A stretch of 19,039 nt of DNA, from assembly GCA_027010005.1 (NCBI GenBank), contig JALVCM010000006.1, forward strand, positions 1 to 19,039, written 5' to 3'. The position numbers and the translations under genes were made by a program. This stretch comes from Thiohalobacter sp. GTDB lineage: Bacteria; Pseudomonadota; Gammaproteobacteria; DSM-19610. Position 1 is the stretch's first letter. Every line of letters begins with the position of its first letter. The notes under the pieces are model-generated. The model had not been told where the DNA came from, ran no database searches, and saw only the letters and a list, made by a program, of their open reading frames with translations. Of this stretch, positions 1 through 7,612 are shown one piece after another.

Positions 1-738
1 GTAGGCCTCGCTGCCACGTGCCGACGGGTTGTGAAGGTGAACAGGCAGGCCGGCACGGCTGGCCTCCCGGAACTGGGTATCCACGGGTATGACCCGTGGC
101 CACAGGAACTCACCGTGCTGGTCACGCATGGCGCGCAACGCATCCATCGAGGCGCGTGTGCGACGATCAAAGAAGGTTGGAATAATGGTATAGGCCAGTT
201 CACCGCCGCGTGACCGGCTGATCATCTGCAAGGTGTGCAGCATGCGCTCCAGTCCCTTGAGGGCCAGGAACTCGGTTTGTACAGGAATCAGTAATTGCTG
301 ACAGGCCGCCAGTGCATTTACCATCAATATACCCAGCATGGGCGGGCAATCCATGAGCACATAGTCAAACCGGTCTGACAGCCGGTCAAGTGCATCGGTA
401 ATCACCAGGCCCATACCGTCACGCGCGCCCAGCTGGCGGTCCAGCGTGGCCATGGCGGTGGATGCCGGCATTAATGTCAGCCCGTCGACACCTGTCGGGT
501 ATAACAGCTTGTCCAGTGAAGCCAGTGGTTGTCCCGTCGCCCGGGCATTGAACAGTGTGTAGACACTGTATTCAACACTGTCCGGATCGAGCCGGAAATA
601 GGCGCTCAGTGAACCCTGTGGATCGAGATCGATCAGTAGTACACGCTTGCCCTGTTGTGCCAGCAGGCCACCCACGCTGACGGCCGTGGTGGTTTTCCCG
701 ACACCGCCTTTCTGGTTGGATACCGTCCAGATAATCAT
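1..738 (-). CDS. ParA/Soj-family ATPase, ParC-like chemotaxis array positioning protein (3' end missing)
   Basis: The reading frame is open from the ATG at 736-738 to the left edge (246 codons), so the C-terminus is cut; family members are about 260 residues, so little is missing. A deviant Walker A motif KGGVGKTT lies at residues 10-17, LLIDLDPQGS follows at about 34-43, and a Walker B-like VLMDCPP lies at 127-133. These define a MinD/ParA-type ATPase. The start codon overlaps the motD stop (ATGA), so the two are probably translationally coupled. The position directly after motD is that of PA1462 in Pseudomonas and of ParC in Vibrio chemotaxis clusters. There, ParC and the CheW-like ParP keep chemoreceptor arrays at the cell pole. 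The array-positioning role is inferred from this context; plasmid or chromosome partition is less likely because no parB or parS is visible. Confidence 0.9.
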   Translation of the reverse strand, partial: MIIWTVSNQKGGVGKTTTAVSVGGLLAQQGKRVLLIDLDPQGSLSAYFRLDPDSVEYSVYTLFNARATGQPLASLDKLLYPTGVDGLTLMPASTAMATLDRQLGARDGMGLVITDALDRLSDRFDYVLMDCPPMLGILMVNALAACQQLLIPVQTEFLALKGLERMLHTLQMISRSRGGELAYTIIPTFFDRRTRASMDALRAMRDQHGEFLWPRVIPVDTQFREASRAGLPVHLHNPSARGSEAY

Positions 739-1664
739 GGCGCAACACCTGTCGTGGAGGGTGGACGACCTGCATCACGCTCTGTCTGGGGGTGATCCAT
801 GCCCTGACTGACACGCGGGTCGGCACCGGACATGATGACCAGTACGACGCGCCGGTTGCGGGCACGGCCTTCCGGGGTATCGTTACTGGCAATCGGCCGG
901 TATTCACCATAACCGATCGCCGCCATGCGCTCCGGGCTTACACCGAGACGGGTAAACAGATGCACCACGCTTGCTGCCCTGGCAGCTGACAGCTCCCAGT
1001 TGGAAGGAAACTCGAAGTTATCGATGGGTACGTTATCCGTGAACCCTTCAACATGTATCGTATTGTTCAACGGGGCCAGCTTCTCCGCCAGCTTGCGCAG
1101 CACGGGTTGTGCACCGGAAGCCAGTTCCGCACTGCCCGAGCCAAAAAGAATACTCGACTTGATCTCGACTTCGATCCAGCGCTTGTCACGGCGCACTTCA
1201 ATCAGTCCTGCATCCATCAGCTCGGACATGGCCTGTTCGATAGAATCCGCCAGTGCCTCGGAAGCCGCGTCAATTTCCTTTTCCTGCTGCCCGGCTTTCT
1301 GTTCCGCTTCACGCGCTGCCTTTTCCCGGTCTTGTTTCAGTTTCTTTTCGAGTTTTTCCCGGATGTCACGCTCCGGCAATGGAATACTGAACAGCTCGAT
1401 GATGGGTTTGTTACGTTTGATCGGCGTATCAGACTGTACAGGCGAACGCATCAACCGGCCAACCTGGATGGGCTCCAGGCTTCGTGCCGGGTCAGAAAAT
1501 GCAGCCACCATGGAATCCGACAACACGCGGTACTTGCCTTCGTTGACCGATGAAATGGAATACATCACCACGAAGAACGCAAACAACAAGGTAATAAAGT
1601 CCGCATAGGACACCAGCCACCGCTCGTGGTTCTCGTGTTCTTCTACGCGTTTTCTTCTGGCCAT
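735..1664 (-). CDS. motD: Flagellar stator protein MotD (MotB family)
   Basis: This 309-residue inner membrane protein is the peptidoglycan-anchoring half of a stator complex and pairs with the MotC encoded just upstream. A basic N-terminal segment precedes a single membrane helix at about residues 17-39. The ion-conducting aspartate is D22 in the motif SYADFITLLFAFF. A charged, Lys/Glu-rich, probably coiled-coil stretch lies at about residues 100-140. An OmpA-like peptidoglycan-binding domain occupies roughly 170-285 and includes EGFTDNVPI and NWELSAARA. A Pro/Gly-containing tail follows. motD starts 25 bases after motC, and its TGA overlaps the ATG of the ParA-like gene. MotD, rather than MotB, is preferred because the neighbours are cheB, motC and a ParA-like gene, as in Pseudomonas. 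Whether it uses H+ or Na+ cannot be decided from the sequence alone. Confidence 0.95.
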   Translation of the reverse strand: MARRKRVEEHENHERWLVSYADFITLLFAFFVVMYSISSVNEGKYRVLSDSMVAAFSDPARSLEPIQVGRLMRSPVQSDTPIKRNKPIIELFSIPLPERDIREKLEKKLKQDREKAAREAEQKAGQQEKEIDAASEALADSIEQAMSELMDAGLIEVRRDKRWIEVEIKSSILFGSGSAELASGAQPVLRKLAEKLAPLNNTIHVEGFTDNVPIDNFEFPSNWELSAARAASVVHLFTRLGVSPERMAAIGYGEYRPIASNDTPEGRARNRRVVLVIMSGADPRVSQGMDHPQTERDAGRPPSTTGVAP

Positions 1665-1689
1665 GTGTCGTGTCCCGGATCAGCTGCCA

Positions 1690-2430
1690 CTACAGATAGT
1701 AGCCCTGCAATTTGGTTTCGATATTGCGTGGATTCTCACCTTCAGCAATCGAAATCACGCCCTCCACAATCATTTCCCGAAACTGGCTCTGTGCATGGAC
1801 CTGGCTTTTCAGCTTGTTTGCCATGGGAAGGAAAAGCAGGTTGGCAAACCCGACGCCATAAATGGTGGCAACAAAAGCCGTTGCGATACCGCCGCCCAGC
1901 TTGGAAGGATCGGCCAGGTTATTCATCACATGTATCAGGCCCATCACAGCCCCGATGATACCGATCGTCGGGCTGTAACCACCCAGGCCGTCGTAGACCT
2001 TTGCAGCCTGGGTATCCTGGTGTTCCTTGCTGTCGATTTCCACTTCGAGAATCGAGCGAATCACTTCCGGTTCGCTGCCGTCAACCAGCAGTTGCAGCCC
2101 CTTGCGGGCGAACTCGTCCGGCTCTTCCTCGGCAATGGCCTCCAGGCCCAGCAGACCTTCACGGCGTGCAATATTGCTCCAGTTGACAATTTTTTCCGCC
2201 GCTTCTTCCGGCTGCAGTTTTACCGGGAAAATGACCCAGGACGAGATTCTCATGGCGCGGACAAAGGTGCGAATCGGTGTCTGTACCATGACCGCACCCA
2301 GTGTGCCGCCCGCCACGATGACGAAAGCCGTCAACTGTATCAGTGACGACATGTGCCCGCCTTCCAGTACATTGCCGCCCAGTATGGCGAACAATGCGAG
2401 CAGGATGCCGGTCAGGGTCAGGATATCCAT
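1690..2430 (-). CDS. motC: Flagellar stator protein MotC (MotA/PomA family)
   Basis: This 246-residue polytopic membrane protein is the ion-channel and torque-generating partner of MotD. Four membrane helices are visible: about residues 4-20, 30-50, 150-172 and 180-200. A large cytoplasmic loop lies between helices 2 and 3. Family hallmarks are GGNVLEGGH near the N-terminus, GGTLGAVMVQ in helix 2, and GGYSPTIGIIGAVMGLIHV in helix 3 with its conserved proline. The charged loop residues that contact FliG in this family lie between helices 2 and 3. The ATG at 2428-2430 lies three bases after the cheB stop, so expression is probably coupled to the che genes. No other stator pair lies in the window, so whether the organism also has a MotAB set cannot be told. 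Confidence 0.95.
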   Translation of the reverse strand: MDILTLTGILLALFAILGGNVLEGGHMSSLIQLTAFVIVAGGTLGAVMVQTPIRTFVRAMRISSWVIFPVKLQPEEAAEKIVNWSNIARREGLLGLEAIAEEEPDEFARKGLQLLVDGSEPEVIRSILEVEIDSKEHQDTQAAKVYDGLGGYSPTIGIIGAVMGLIHVMNNLADPSKLGGGIATAFVATIYGVGFANLLFLPMANKLKSQVHAQSQFREMIVEGVISIAEGENPRNIETKLQGYYL

Positions 2431-2433
2431 ACG

Positions 2434-3495
2434 TCAGGGCCCCGTGGCCTGTACGATAGCCGGCCCGATATCGTGCAAGGCCATCACCTGGTCACTCAGA
2501 CCGGCCTCGGCAACCGCCATCGGCATACCGTAAATCACACTGGTTGCCTCATCCTGGCTCCAGATCGTGGCCCCCTGCGCCTTGAGCGTACGAACACCCT
2601 CGCGGCCGTCAGCACCCATACCGGTCAGCACGATGCCAAGCACCTTGCCACCGAATACCGGGGCGACAGATTTAAATGTGACATCAGCACAGGGCTTGTA
2701 GTGTAGTGAGCTGTCACCGTCAGCGATTACAACGCGAACCTCACCACCCTTTTGCTTCAGGGTCATTTGCCTGCCACCGGGTGCTATCAGTACCTCACCA
2801 CCCCGCACGATATCACCGTCCTGGGCTTCCTTGACTGTGACCGCACACTGCTGGTCGAGCCGTGCCGCAAAAGCCGGTGTAAAACTCGCGGGCATATGCT
2901 GGACAACAATGACCGGCAGATTGAAACCGGCGGGTAATCGCGTCAGCACCTGGGCCAGGGCCACCGGGCCACCGGTTGAACTGGCAATAGCGACAAGCCG
3001 GTACTGGCCCCGCCTTGTCACGGCTGCTGTGCGTCGCTGTGCAACAGGCGGGGGACGTGTTACACGTGCTGTCGGTGGTACCCTCCTGGCTGCTGGAGCA
3101 GGTTTCACGACATCGTGAATACGCTTGCACAACAGCATCTTCGCCCTGTCACGGTCCTTGGCAATGTCTTCAAAACGCTTGGGAAGGAAATCCACCGCAC
3201 CCGCTTCCAGCGCATCGAGCGTGGCACGTGCGCCCTCGTGTGTCAGCGAGGAAAACATCAGGATGGGCAAGGGATTCGAGCGCATGATATGGCGGACAGC
3301 CGTAATGCCGTCCATCACCGGCATCTCGATATCCATCGTGACGACATCGGGCTTCAGGGCTGCAACCTGGTTGATAGCTTCCTGGCCATTGGCGGCCGTG
3401 CCGACAACCTTCAGCCCCGGATCTGCTTCGAGTATTTCAACGATGCGCCGGCGAAAAAATCCGGAATCATCGACAACCAGTACACGCGTTACCAT
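2434..3495 (-). CDS. cheB: Chemotaxis protein-glutamate methylesterase/glutamine deamidase CheB
   Basis: CheB removes methyl groups from receptor glutamates and deamidates glutamines, resetting receptor sensitivity after CheA phosphorylates it. The protein has 353 residues. The N-terminal receiver domain (about 1-125) has acidic residues D9 and D10, the phospho-acceptor D55 in VVTMDIEMP, and K106. A Pro/Arg-rich linker covers about 130-165. The C-terminal methylesterase domain carries the catalytic triad S173 (ASSTGG), H200 (VVQHMP) and D296 (GMGADGREG). The length is typical. The gene follows cheA after a 114-base gap, the widest inside the cluster, and is followed by motC after three bases. 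The ATG start at 3493-3495 has an AGGGA/CAGGG-type site upstream. Confidence 0.97.
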   Translation of the reverse strand: MVTRVLVVDDSGFFRRRIVEILEADPGLKVVGTAANGQEAINQVAALKPDVVTMDIEMPVMDGITAVRHIMRSNPLPILMFSSLTHEGARATLDALEAGAVDFLPKRFEDIAKDRDRAKMLLCKRIHDVVKPAPAARRVPPTARVTRPPPVAQRRTAAVTRRGQYRLVAIASSTGGPVALAQVLTRLPAGFNLPVIVVQHMPASFTPAFAARLDQQCAVTVKEAQDGDIVRGGEVLIAPGGRQMTLKQKGGEVRVVIADGDSSLHYKPCADVTFKSVAPVFGGKVLGIVLTGMGADGREGVRTLKAQGATIWSQDEATSVIYGMPMAVAEAGLSDQVMALHDIGPAIVQATGP

Positions 3496-3609
3496 GGACC
3501 CTGTCCCTTGAATCCTGCACCGAACGGCGCATAACTGTTATTGATACAACTGTCCTGTGGCAAAACCGCCATACATTCCCTGAAATAGCAGTTCACACAC
3601 CATTCCTTT
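3496..3609 (-). other. cheA-cheB intergenic spacer
   Basis: This 114-base spacer is the longest gap within the cluster. I see no clear promoter, terminator hairpin with a T-run, or regulatory RNA in it. On the minus strand, 3538-3603 holds a 21-codon ORF starting with ATG and ending with TAA. Its only Shine-Dalgarno-like sequence (AAAGG) sits one base from the ATG, so translation is doubtful. Confidence 0.4.
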
Positions 3610-5631
3610 CTACATGTGGCTTGAATAGGCTTTCATCAGGCTGGGTACATCCAGAATCAGTGCTATGCGCCCATCGCCGGTGATCGTTGCACCGGCAAAC
3701 CCGGCAAGTCCCTGCAGAAATGCGCCCAGAGGCTTGATGACGACTTCTTCCTGGCCAACCAGCTGCTCGACGACAAAACCGACCTTGCGACTGCCCACAT
3801 GGACAACCACAACATGATTCACTGTGTCTTCCTGTGATTCAGCGCCATTGGTCACCAGCCAGTCGCGAAGGTAGAACAGCGGCAATGCCTTCTCCCGCAC
3901 CATCACCACCAGCTGACCATCGACAATACTGGTGCGCTCGGTGTCCAGGTCGAATATTTCACTGACACTGCCCAGCGGCAATGCAAAAGGCTGCTCGCCC
4001 AGTTTGACCATCAGGGTTGGCATGATCGCCAGTGTCAACGGCACACGAATGGTAAGCCGGCTTCCTTTCCCGAGTTCGGAATCTATTTCCACACTGCCAT
4101 TGAGCTGCCCGATGCGGGTCTTGACGACGTCCATCCCGACACCGCGCCCGGACACATCGGAGATTTCTTCCTTGGTGGAGAAACCCGCCGCAAAAATCAG
4201 GTTAAAACATTCCTTGTCATCAAGGCGGGCGGCCGAATCAGCATCCATCATGCCTTTCTCGACAGCCTTCTGACGCAGCACATCGGCATCCATACCTTTA
4301 CCGTCGTCATCGATGGACAACAGGATATGATCGCCCTCCTGTTCTGCCGCCAGTACAACGGTGCCCTGCCGTGGTTTACCTGCCGCCTCACGTTCTTCAG
4401 GCGTCTCGATCCCGTGATCGACTGCATTACGCACCAGGTGGACCAGGGGATCAGCCAGCGCCTCGACGAGGTTCTTGTCGAGGTCTGTCTCCTCACCCTG
4501 CATTTCCAGGTTGACTTCCTTGTTGAGACTGCGCGCCAGGTCACGAACCACGCGCGGGAAACGGCCGAACACTTTCTTGATCGGCTGCATGCGCGTCTTC
4601 ATGACGGCATTCTGCAAATCGGCCGTGACCACATCCAGGTTTGCAATTGCTTTGGAGACGTCCTCGTTGGCCAGCGACTCCTTGAGGTTGGACAGCCGGT
4701 TTCTCGCCAGTACCAGTTCCCCGACCATGTTCATGATTTCGTCGAGACGACTGGTATCGACACGTACCGACGTCTCTGCCTTGCTGGCCGGTGCAGCGGC
4801 TTTCGCTTTTACCGGTTCTGCCTTCTTTTCCACCGCTGCCGGCTTGGCTTCTGCCGGCTTCGGTGCTTCGGTCACAGCCGATTTACCCGTTTCCGCCGCA
4901 GGACCTTTTCCTTCCCCGTGCAACTGGTCCAGCAAGGCATCGAATTCCTCTTCAGTGATATCGTCACTGGCAGCAGATGCGCCTGATACGTCGACAGGTT
5001 CTGCTTCTGCCCTGTCAGCCACGGGTTGCGGTGCTGCCGGGCCCTTGCCATCACCGTGCAACTGGTCCAGCAGTGCCTCGAACTCTTCTTCTGTAATATC
5101 TTCACCGCCAGTGACGGTTCCACTGTCCTGTTTAGCAGGCGATGCATCTCCGGCCTGGTCCAGCATGGCCTCAAAGTCACTGTCGACTTCGTCACCGGAG
5201 GTTTCGACAGGTGCGTCTGCCGCCTCGGCAGGTGCAGCCGCCGCGGGCACTGCAAGTTTCTCCAGTGCACTCAACAACGATTGCTCTGCCGGGGTGGGCA
5301 TCTCTCCGCCCTGCACTTCGGCAAACATGGTGTTCACCACATCCAGCACCTGGAGGACAGTGTCCATCAGGTCTCCATCGACCGCACGCTCACCATTACG
5401 CAGAATGTTGAACACGTCCTCGGCACGGTGGCAAACGTCAACCAGACCATCCAGCCCGAGGAAACTGGCGCCGCCCTTGATAGTGTGGAAGCTGCGAAAT
5501 ACACCGTTGAGCATTTCCGTATCATCCGGGCTCTGCTCCAGCTCAACCAGTTCCTCGTTGAGCCGTTCGAGTATTTCGCCTGCCTCAACCAGAAAGTCCT
5601 GCAGAATCTCGTCGTCGGTATCAAGACTCAT
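3610..5631 (-). CDS. cheA: Chemotaxis histidine kinase CheA
   Basis: CheA is the sensor kinase of the chemoreceptor array and passes phosphate to CheY and CheB. The protein has 673 residues. The P1 Hpt domain (about 1-105) has phospho-acceptor H49 in RSFHTIKGG. A low-complexity Ala/Pro/Lys/Glu linker spans about 106-285. It contains two 24-residue repeats (177-200 and 223-246) plus a shorter related stretch at about 147-162. The P3 dimerisation domain starts near 290 (SRLDEIMNMVGELV). The P4 ATPase domain has the N box around N402 (VRNAVDHG), G1 at DDDGKGMD (441-448) and G2 at GRGVGMDVV (495-503). The P5 CheW-like domain runs from about 535 to 670. A canonical folded P2 CheY-binding domain is not evident; the repeats occupy its place. 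The ATG is 12 bases after the cheZ stop, with GAGGG upstream. Confidence 0.97.
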   Translation of the reverse strand: MSLDTDDEILQDFLVEAGEILERLNEELVELEQSPDDTEMLNGVFRSFHTIKGGASFLGLDGLVDVCHRAEDVFNILRNGERAVDGDLMDTVLQVLDVVNTMFAEVQGGEMPTPAEQSLLSALEKLAVPAAAAPAEAADAPVETSGDEVDSDFEAMLDQAGDASPAKQDSGTVTGGEDITEEEFEALLDQLHGDGKGPAAPQPVADRAEAEPVDVSGASAASDDITEEEFDALLDQLHGEGKGPAAETGKSAVTEAPKPAEAKPAAVEKKAEPVKAKAAAPASKAETSVRVDTSRLDEIMNMVGELVLARNRLSNLKESLANEDVSKAIANLDVVTADLQNAVMKTRMQPIKKVFGRFPRVVRDLARSLNKEVNLEMQGEETDLDKNLVEALADPLVHLVRNAVDHGIETPEEREAAGKPRQGTVVLAAEQEGDHILLSIDDDGKGMDADVLRQKAVEKGMMDADSAARLDDKECFNLIFAAGFSTKEEISDVSGRGVGMDVVKTRIGQLNGSVEIDSELGKGSRLTIRVPLTLAIMPTLMVKLGEQPFALPLGSVSEIFDLDTERTSIVDGQLVVMVREKALPLFYLRDWLVTNGAESQEDTVNHVVVVHVGSRKVGFVVEQLVGQEEVVIKPLGAFLQGLAGFAGATITGDGRIALILDVPSLMKAYSSHM
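4894..4965 (-). repeat. CheA linker repeat, copy 2
   Basis: These 24 codons encode residues 223-246 of CheA, with the core DITEEEFDALLDQLHGEGKG. They match copy 1 at 5032-5103 at 21 of 24 residues; the three differences are Asp/Glu swaps. At least a dozen codons differ silently between the copies, so the protein sequence rather than the DNA is what has been kept. Confidence 0.85.
5032..5103 (-). repeat. CheA linker repeat, copy 1
   Basis: These 24 codons encode residues 177-200 of CheA, with the core DITEEEFEALLDQLHGDGKG, repeated at 4894-4965. A shorter diverged relative (SDFEAMLDQAGD, residues 151-162) lies further upstream in the linker, at about 5146-5181. The motif resembles the CheY-binding segments of FliM and CheZ encoded in the same cluster. 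Confidence 0.85.
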
Positions 5632-5643
5632 TATCGTATTCCC

Positions 5644-6414
5644 TCAAAAGCCCAGACTGGACAATAAATCATCAACTTCATCCTGACCGGATACTGATTC
5701 GCCACCAGCCTCCACACCAGGTACGGCAGGGCCAACACCCTGCATCATGTCTTCATCTTCCCTGGACTTGCTCGCGGGTTTCCCTTCCGCCGTCTGTATA
5801 TTCCCGATACCGCCTGACAACCGCACCAGGCCCACCAGGTTGTCCTCGACCTCCTGGACCAGCGTAATGACCCTGCGCAGTATCTGCCCGGTAAGGTCCT
5901 GGAAATCCTGCGCCATCATGATGTCGGACAGGCCATTATGAATATCCCCGGTGCTCTCGTTTGTGAAGGTCAGGAATTCATCAATCTCCTTGCTCATGGC
6001 ACGGAACTCGTTCACGTCCATTTCCTTGTTGCGGAAACGGTCCCATTTCTCATGCAGCGCACTGGCACGTGACTTGAGATCCTCGGAAACCGGCAAGGCG
6101 GTTTCAACTGCCGTCAGGGTACGGTTGGCTGAGCTCTCGGTCATTTCGATGACGTGGTTCAGGCGCGCCTTGGCATCAGGAATGTCTGACTGGGCCAGCG
6201 ACTGCATCCGCTCATCAAGCATAAAGCTGTTGAGGGATTCGTGCAGTTGACGGGTCATCTTGCCCAGCTCCTGGAACAGGCTCTGCTCACGCATGCGACC
6301 CAGCTGCTCGATCAGTTTTTCCGCACCGGCTCCATTACCGGATTCCAGTTCCGCAACCAGCGCACGGGCATTATCCAGCAGGGAATCATTTTCAATGTCA
6401 CTCACGGCTTCCAT
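5644..6414 (-). CDS. cheZ: CheY-P phosphatase CheZ
   Basis: CheZ ends the chemotaxis signal by speeding dephosphorylation of CheY-P. From the ATG at 6412-6414 the protein has 256 residues. A longer frame reaches 6447 and would overlap cheY, but 6414 has a GGGGTGA site upstream and gives a normal-looking N-terminus. The protein is largely helical. The active-site segment QDFQDLTGQILRR contains D173 and Q177, matching the catalytic Asp and Gln of E. coli CheZ. The last 15 residues (SGQDEVDDLLSSLGF) follow a flexible, Gly/Pro/Glu-containing linker and are the CheY-P-binding tail. The gene begins four bases after the cheY stop and ends 12 bases before cheA. Confidence 0.96.
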   Translation of the reverse strand: MEAVSDIENDSLLDNARALVAELESGNGAGAEKLIEQLGRMREQSLFQELGKMTRQLHESLNSFMLDERMQSLAQSDIPDAKARLNHVIEMTESSANRTLTAVETALPVSEDLKSRASALHEKWDRFRNKEMDVNEFRAMSKEIDEFLTFTNESTGDIHNGLSDIMMAQDFQDLTGQILRRVITLVQEVEDNLVGLVRLSGGIGNIQTAEGKPASKSREDEDMMQGVGPAVPGVEAGGESVSGQDEVDDLLSSLGF

Positions 6415-6418
6415 GTAA

Positions 6419-6802
6419 TCACCCCGCCGTCGCTTCGAGACGTTCAAAGATCTTGTCGATCTTTTCTTTCAGCGTTACCGCAGTAAACGGTTTGACTACG
6501 TAGCCGTTCACCCCGGCCTGCGCGGCCTCGATAATCTGTTCACGTTTTGATTCGGCCGTCACCATCAGTACCGGCAGAGAAGCCAGCTTCTCGTCCTCAC
6601 GCACCGCCTTCAACAGGTCTATCCCTGTCATTCCCGGCATGTTCCAGTCGGTGACCAGGAAATCGAAGTTTCCATTCTGCAACATCGGCAACGCCGTATT
6701 GCCATCATCGGCTTCCTGCGTGTTATTGAACCCAAGGTCGCGCAACAGGTTCTTGATGATGCGCCGCATCGTGGAAAAATCGTCCACGATGAGAATTTTC
6801 AT
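6419..6802 (-). CDS. cheY: Chemotaxis response regulator CheY
   Basis: This is a single-domain receiver; phosphorylated by CheA, it binds FliM in the motor switch and changes rotation. From the ATG at 6800-6802 it has 127 residues, the usual length, starting MKILIVDDF. Acidic pocket residues are D7 and D8, the phospho-acceptor is D52 (VTDWNMPG), and the switch residues are T82 (VTAES), Y101 and K104 (VVKPF). An in-frame TTG four codons upstream (6812-6814) has a better-placed GGAG, so a 131-residue form is possible. The family N-terminus favours the ATG. The gene lies just after fliA, and a candidate sigma-28 promoter sits between them. Confidence 0.97.
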   Translation of the reverse strand: MKILIVDDFSTMRRIIKNLLRDLGFNNTQEADDGNTALPMLQNGNFDFLVTDWNMPGMTGIDLLKAVREDEKLASLPVLMVTAESKREQIIEAAQAGVNGYVVKPFTAVTLKEKIDKIFERLEATAG

Positions 6803-6850
6803 GTCAGTATCCAAGGGTCTTCTCCCGTCTTGCGCTGTTAATCATGTGCT

Positions 6851-6877
6851 GTTTCGGCATACGCCGGTATTTCCTGA
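6851..6877 (-). promoter_or_regulatory. Candidate sigma-28 (FliA) promoter for cheY and downstream genes
   Basis: On the minus strand a -35-like TCAGGAAA (6870-6877) is followed, after exactly 11 bases, by a -10-like GCCGAAAC (6851-6858). The FliA consensus is TAAAGTTT/TCAAG-N11-GCCGATAA, so the -10 is good and the -35 only partial. It sits right after the fliA stop codon and about 50 bases upstream of cheY. FliA control of che and mot genes is known in Pseudomonas and Vibrio. The match is imperfect, so this is a candidate only. Confidence 0.4.
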
Positions 6878-6880
6878 CTG

Positions 6881-7612
6881 TCACTTGCCGGTCCATTCAC
6901 CCATTCGGGCCCTCAAACGAATCAGTGCCTGGCCGTGTATCTGGCAAACACGGGACTCGCTGACACCGAGGACTTCACCAATTTCCCGCAAATTCAGTTC
7001 TTCATCGTAATACATGGCCATAACCAGCCGTTCCCGCTCCGGCAGTCCGGAAATGGAATGCGCCAGTGCGGCCTTGAAATCGGAATTCTGAAGACAGTCG
7101 AGTGGCTCATTGCGGGGCTCGCCCGATGCCTGCTGGGGTGACTCTTCACCATTGATCCCCGCGTCATCGATACTGAATACCCGGCAACCTGTTGCATCCT
7201 GCAGGATGCGGTGATATTCGTTCAGTTCGATACCCAGTTTCTCGGCGACCTCGACATCCCGGGCATCCCGACCTTCCTGGTTCTCGATCTCGCGTACCGC
7301 CTCGGCGACCTGTCTCGCCTTGCGGTGTACCGAACGGGGTGTCCAGTCGGTACGACGAATTTCATCCAGCATGGAACCGCGAATACGAATACCGGCATAG
7401 GTTTCAAAACTGGCACCCTGTGTCGCATCGTAGTTACGCGATGCCTCGAGCAAACCGATCATCCCGGCCTGTATCAGGTCATCGGCCTGGACACTCGGTG
7501 GCAAGCGGCTCATCAGGTGGTAGGCAATACGCTTGACCAGGGCAGCATGCTTGGTGACCAGGTCATCGCTGTCAGGATCGGGTGTAGTGGCGTACATAGC
7601 AGCTCCATTCAT
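6881..7612 (-). CDS. fliA: Flagellar sigma factor FliA (sigma-28)
   Basis: FliA directs RNA polymerase to late flagellar, stator and chemotaxis promoters and is held in check by the anti-sigma factor FlgM, which is not in this window. The protein has 243 residues. Region 2 lies at about 18-90 (HAALVKRIAYHLMSRLP, DDLIQAGMIGLLEA, FETYAGIRIRGSMLDEIRR). Region 3 follows at about 95-160. Region 4 with its helix-turn-helix is near the C-terminus (NLREIGEVLGVSESRVCQIH). The ATG at 7610-7612 overlaps the fleN TGA and has GGAG eight bases upstream. A second in-frame ATG at 7595-7597 also has a well-spaced GGAG, so the exact start is uncertain by five codons. The same order, flhF-fleN-fliA, occurs in Pseudomonas. 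Confidence 0.97.
   Translation of the reverse strand: MNGAAMYATTPDPDSDDLVTKHAALVKRIAYHLMSRLPPSVQADDLIQAGMIGLLEASRNYDATQGASFETYAGIRIRGSMLDEIRRTDWTPRSVHRKARQVAEAVREIENQEGRDARDVEVAEKLGIELNEYHRILQDATGCRVFSIDDAGINGEESPQQASGEPRNEPLDCLQNSDFKAALAHSISGLPERERLVMAMYYDEELNLREIGEVLGVSESRVCQIHGQALIRLRARMGEWTGK

Noticed and set aside
925..1608. A 227-codon plus-strand open frame opposite motD
   Set aside because: It is Ser-rich and motif-free, and lies wholly within the well-supported motD gene on the other strand.
4894..5103. CRISPR or tandem DNA repeat inside cheA
   Set aside because: There are only two clear copies, the DNA differs at many third codon positions and the reading frame is kept, so this is a protein-level repeat.
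4475..5686. A 403-codon plus-strand open frame opposite cheA
   Set aside because: It is antisense to cheA, extremely Ser/Ala-rich and without recognisable motifs. It reflects the codon bias of the Ala/Glu-rich CheA linker read backwards.
6415..6447. N-terminal extension of cheZ
   Set aside because: It would overlap the end of cheY by 29 bases. The ATG at 6412-6414 has its own GGGGTGA site and gives a normal CheZ length.
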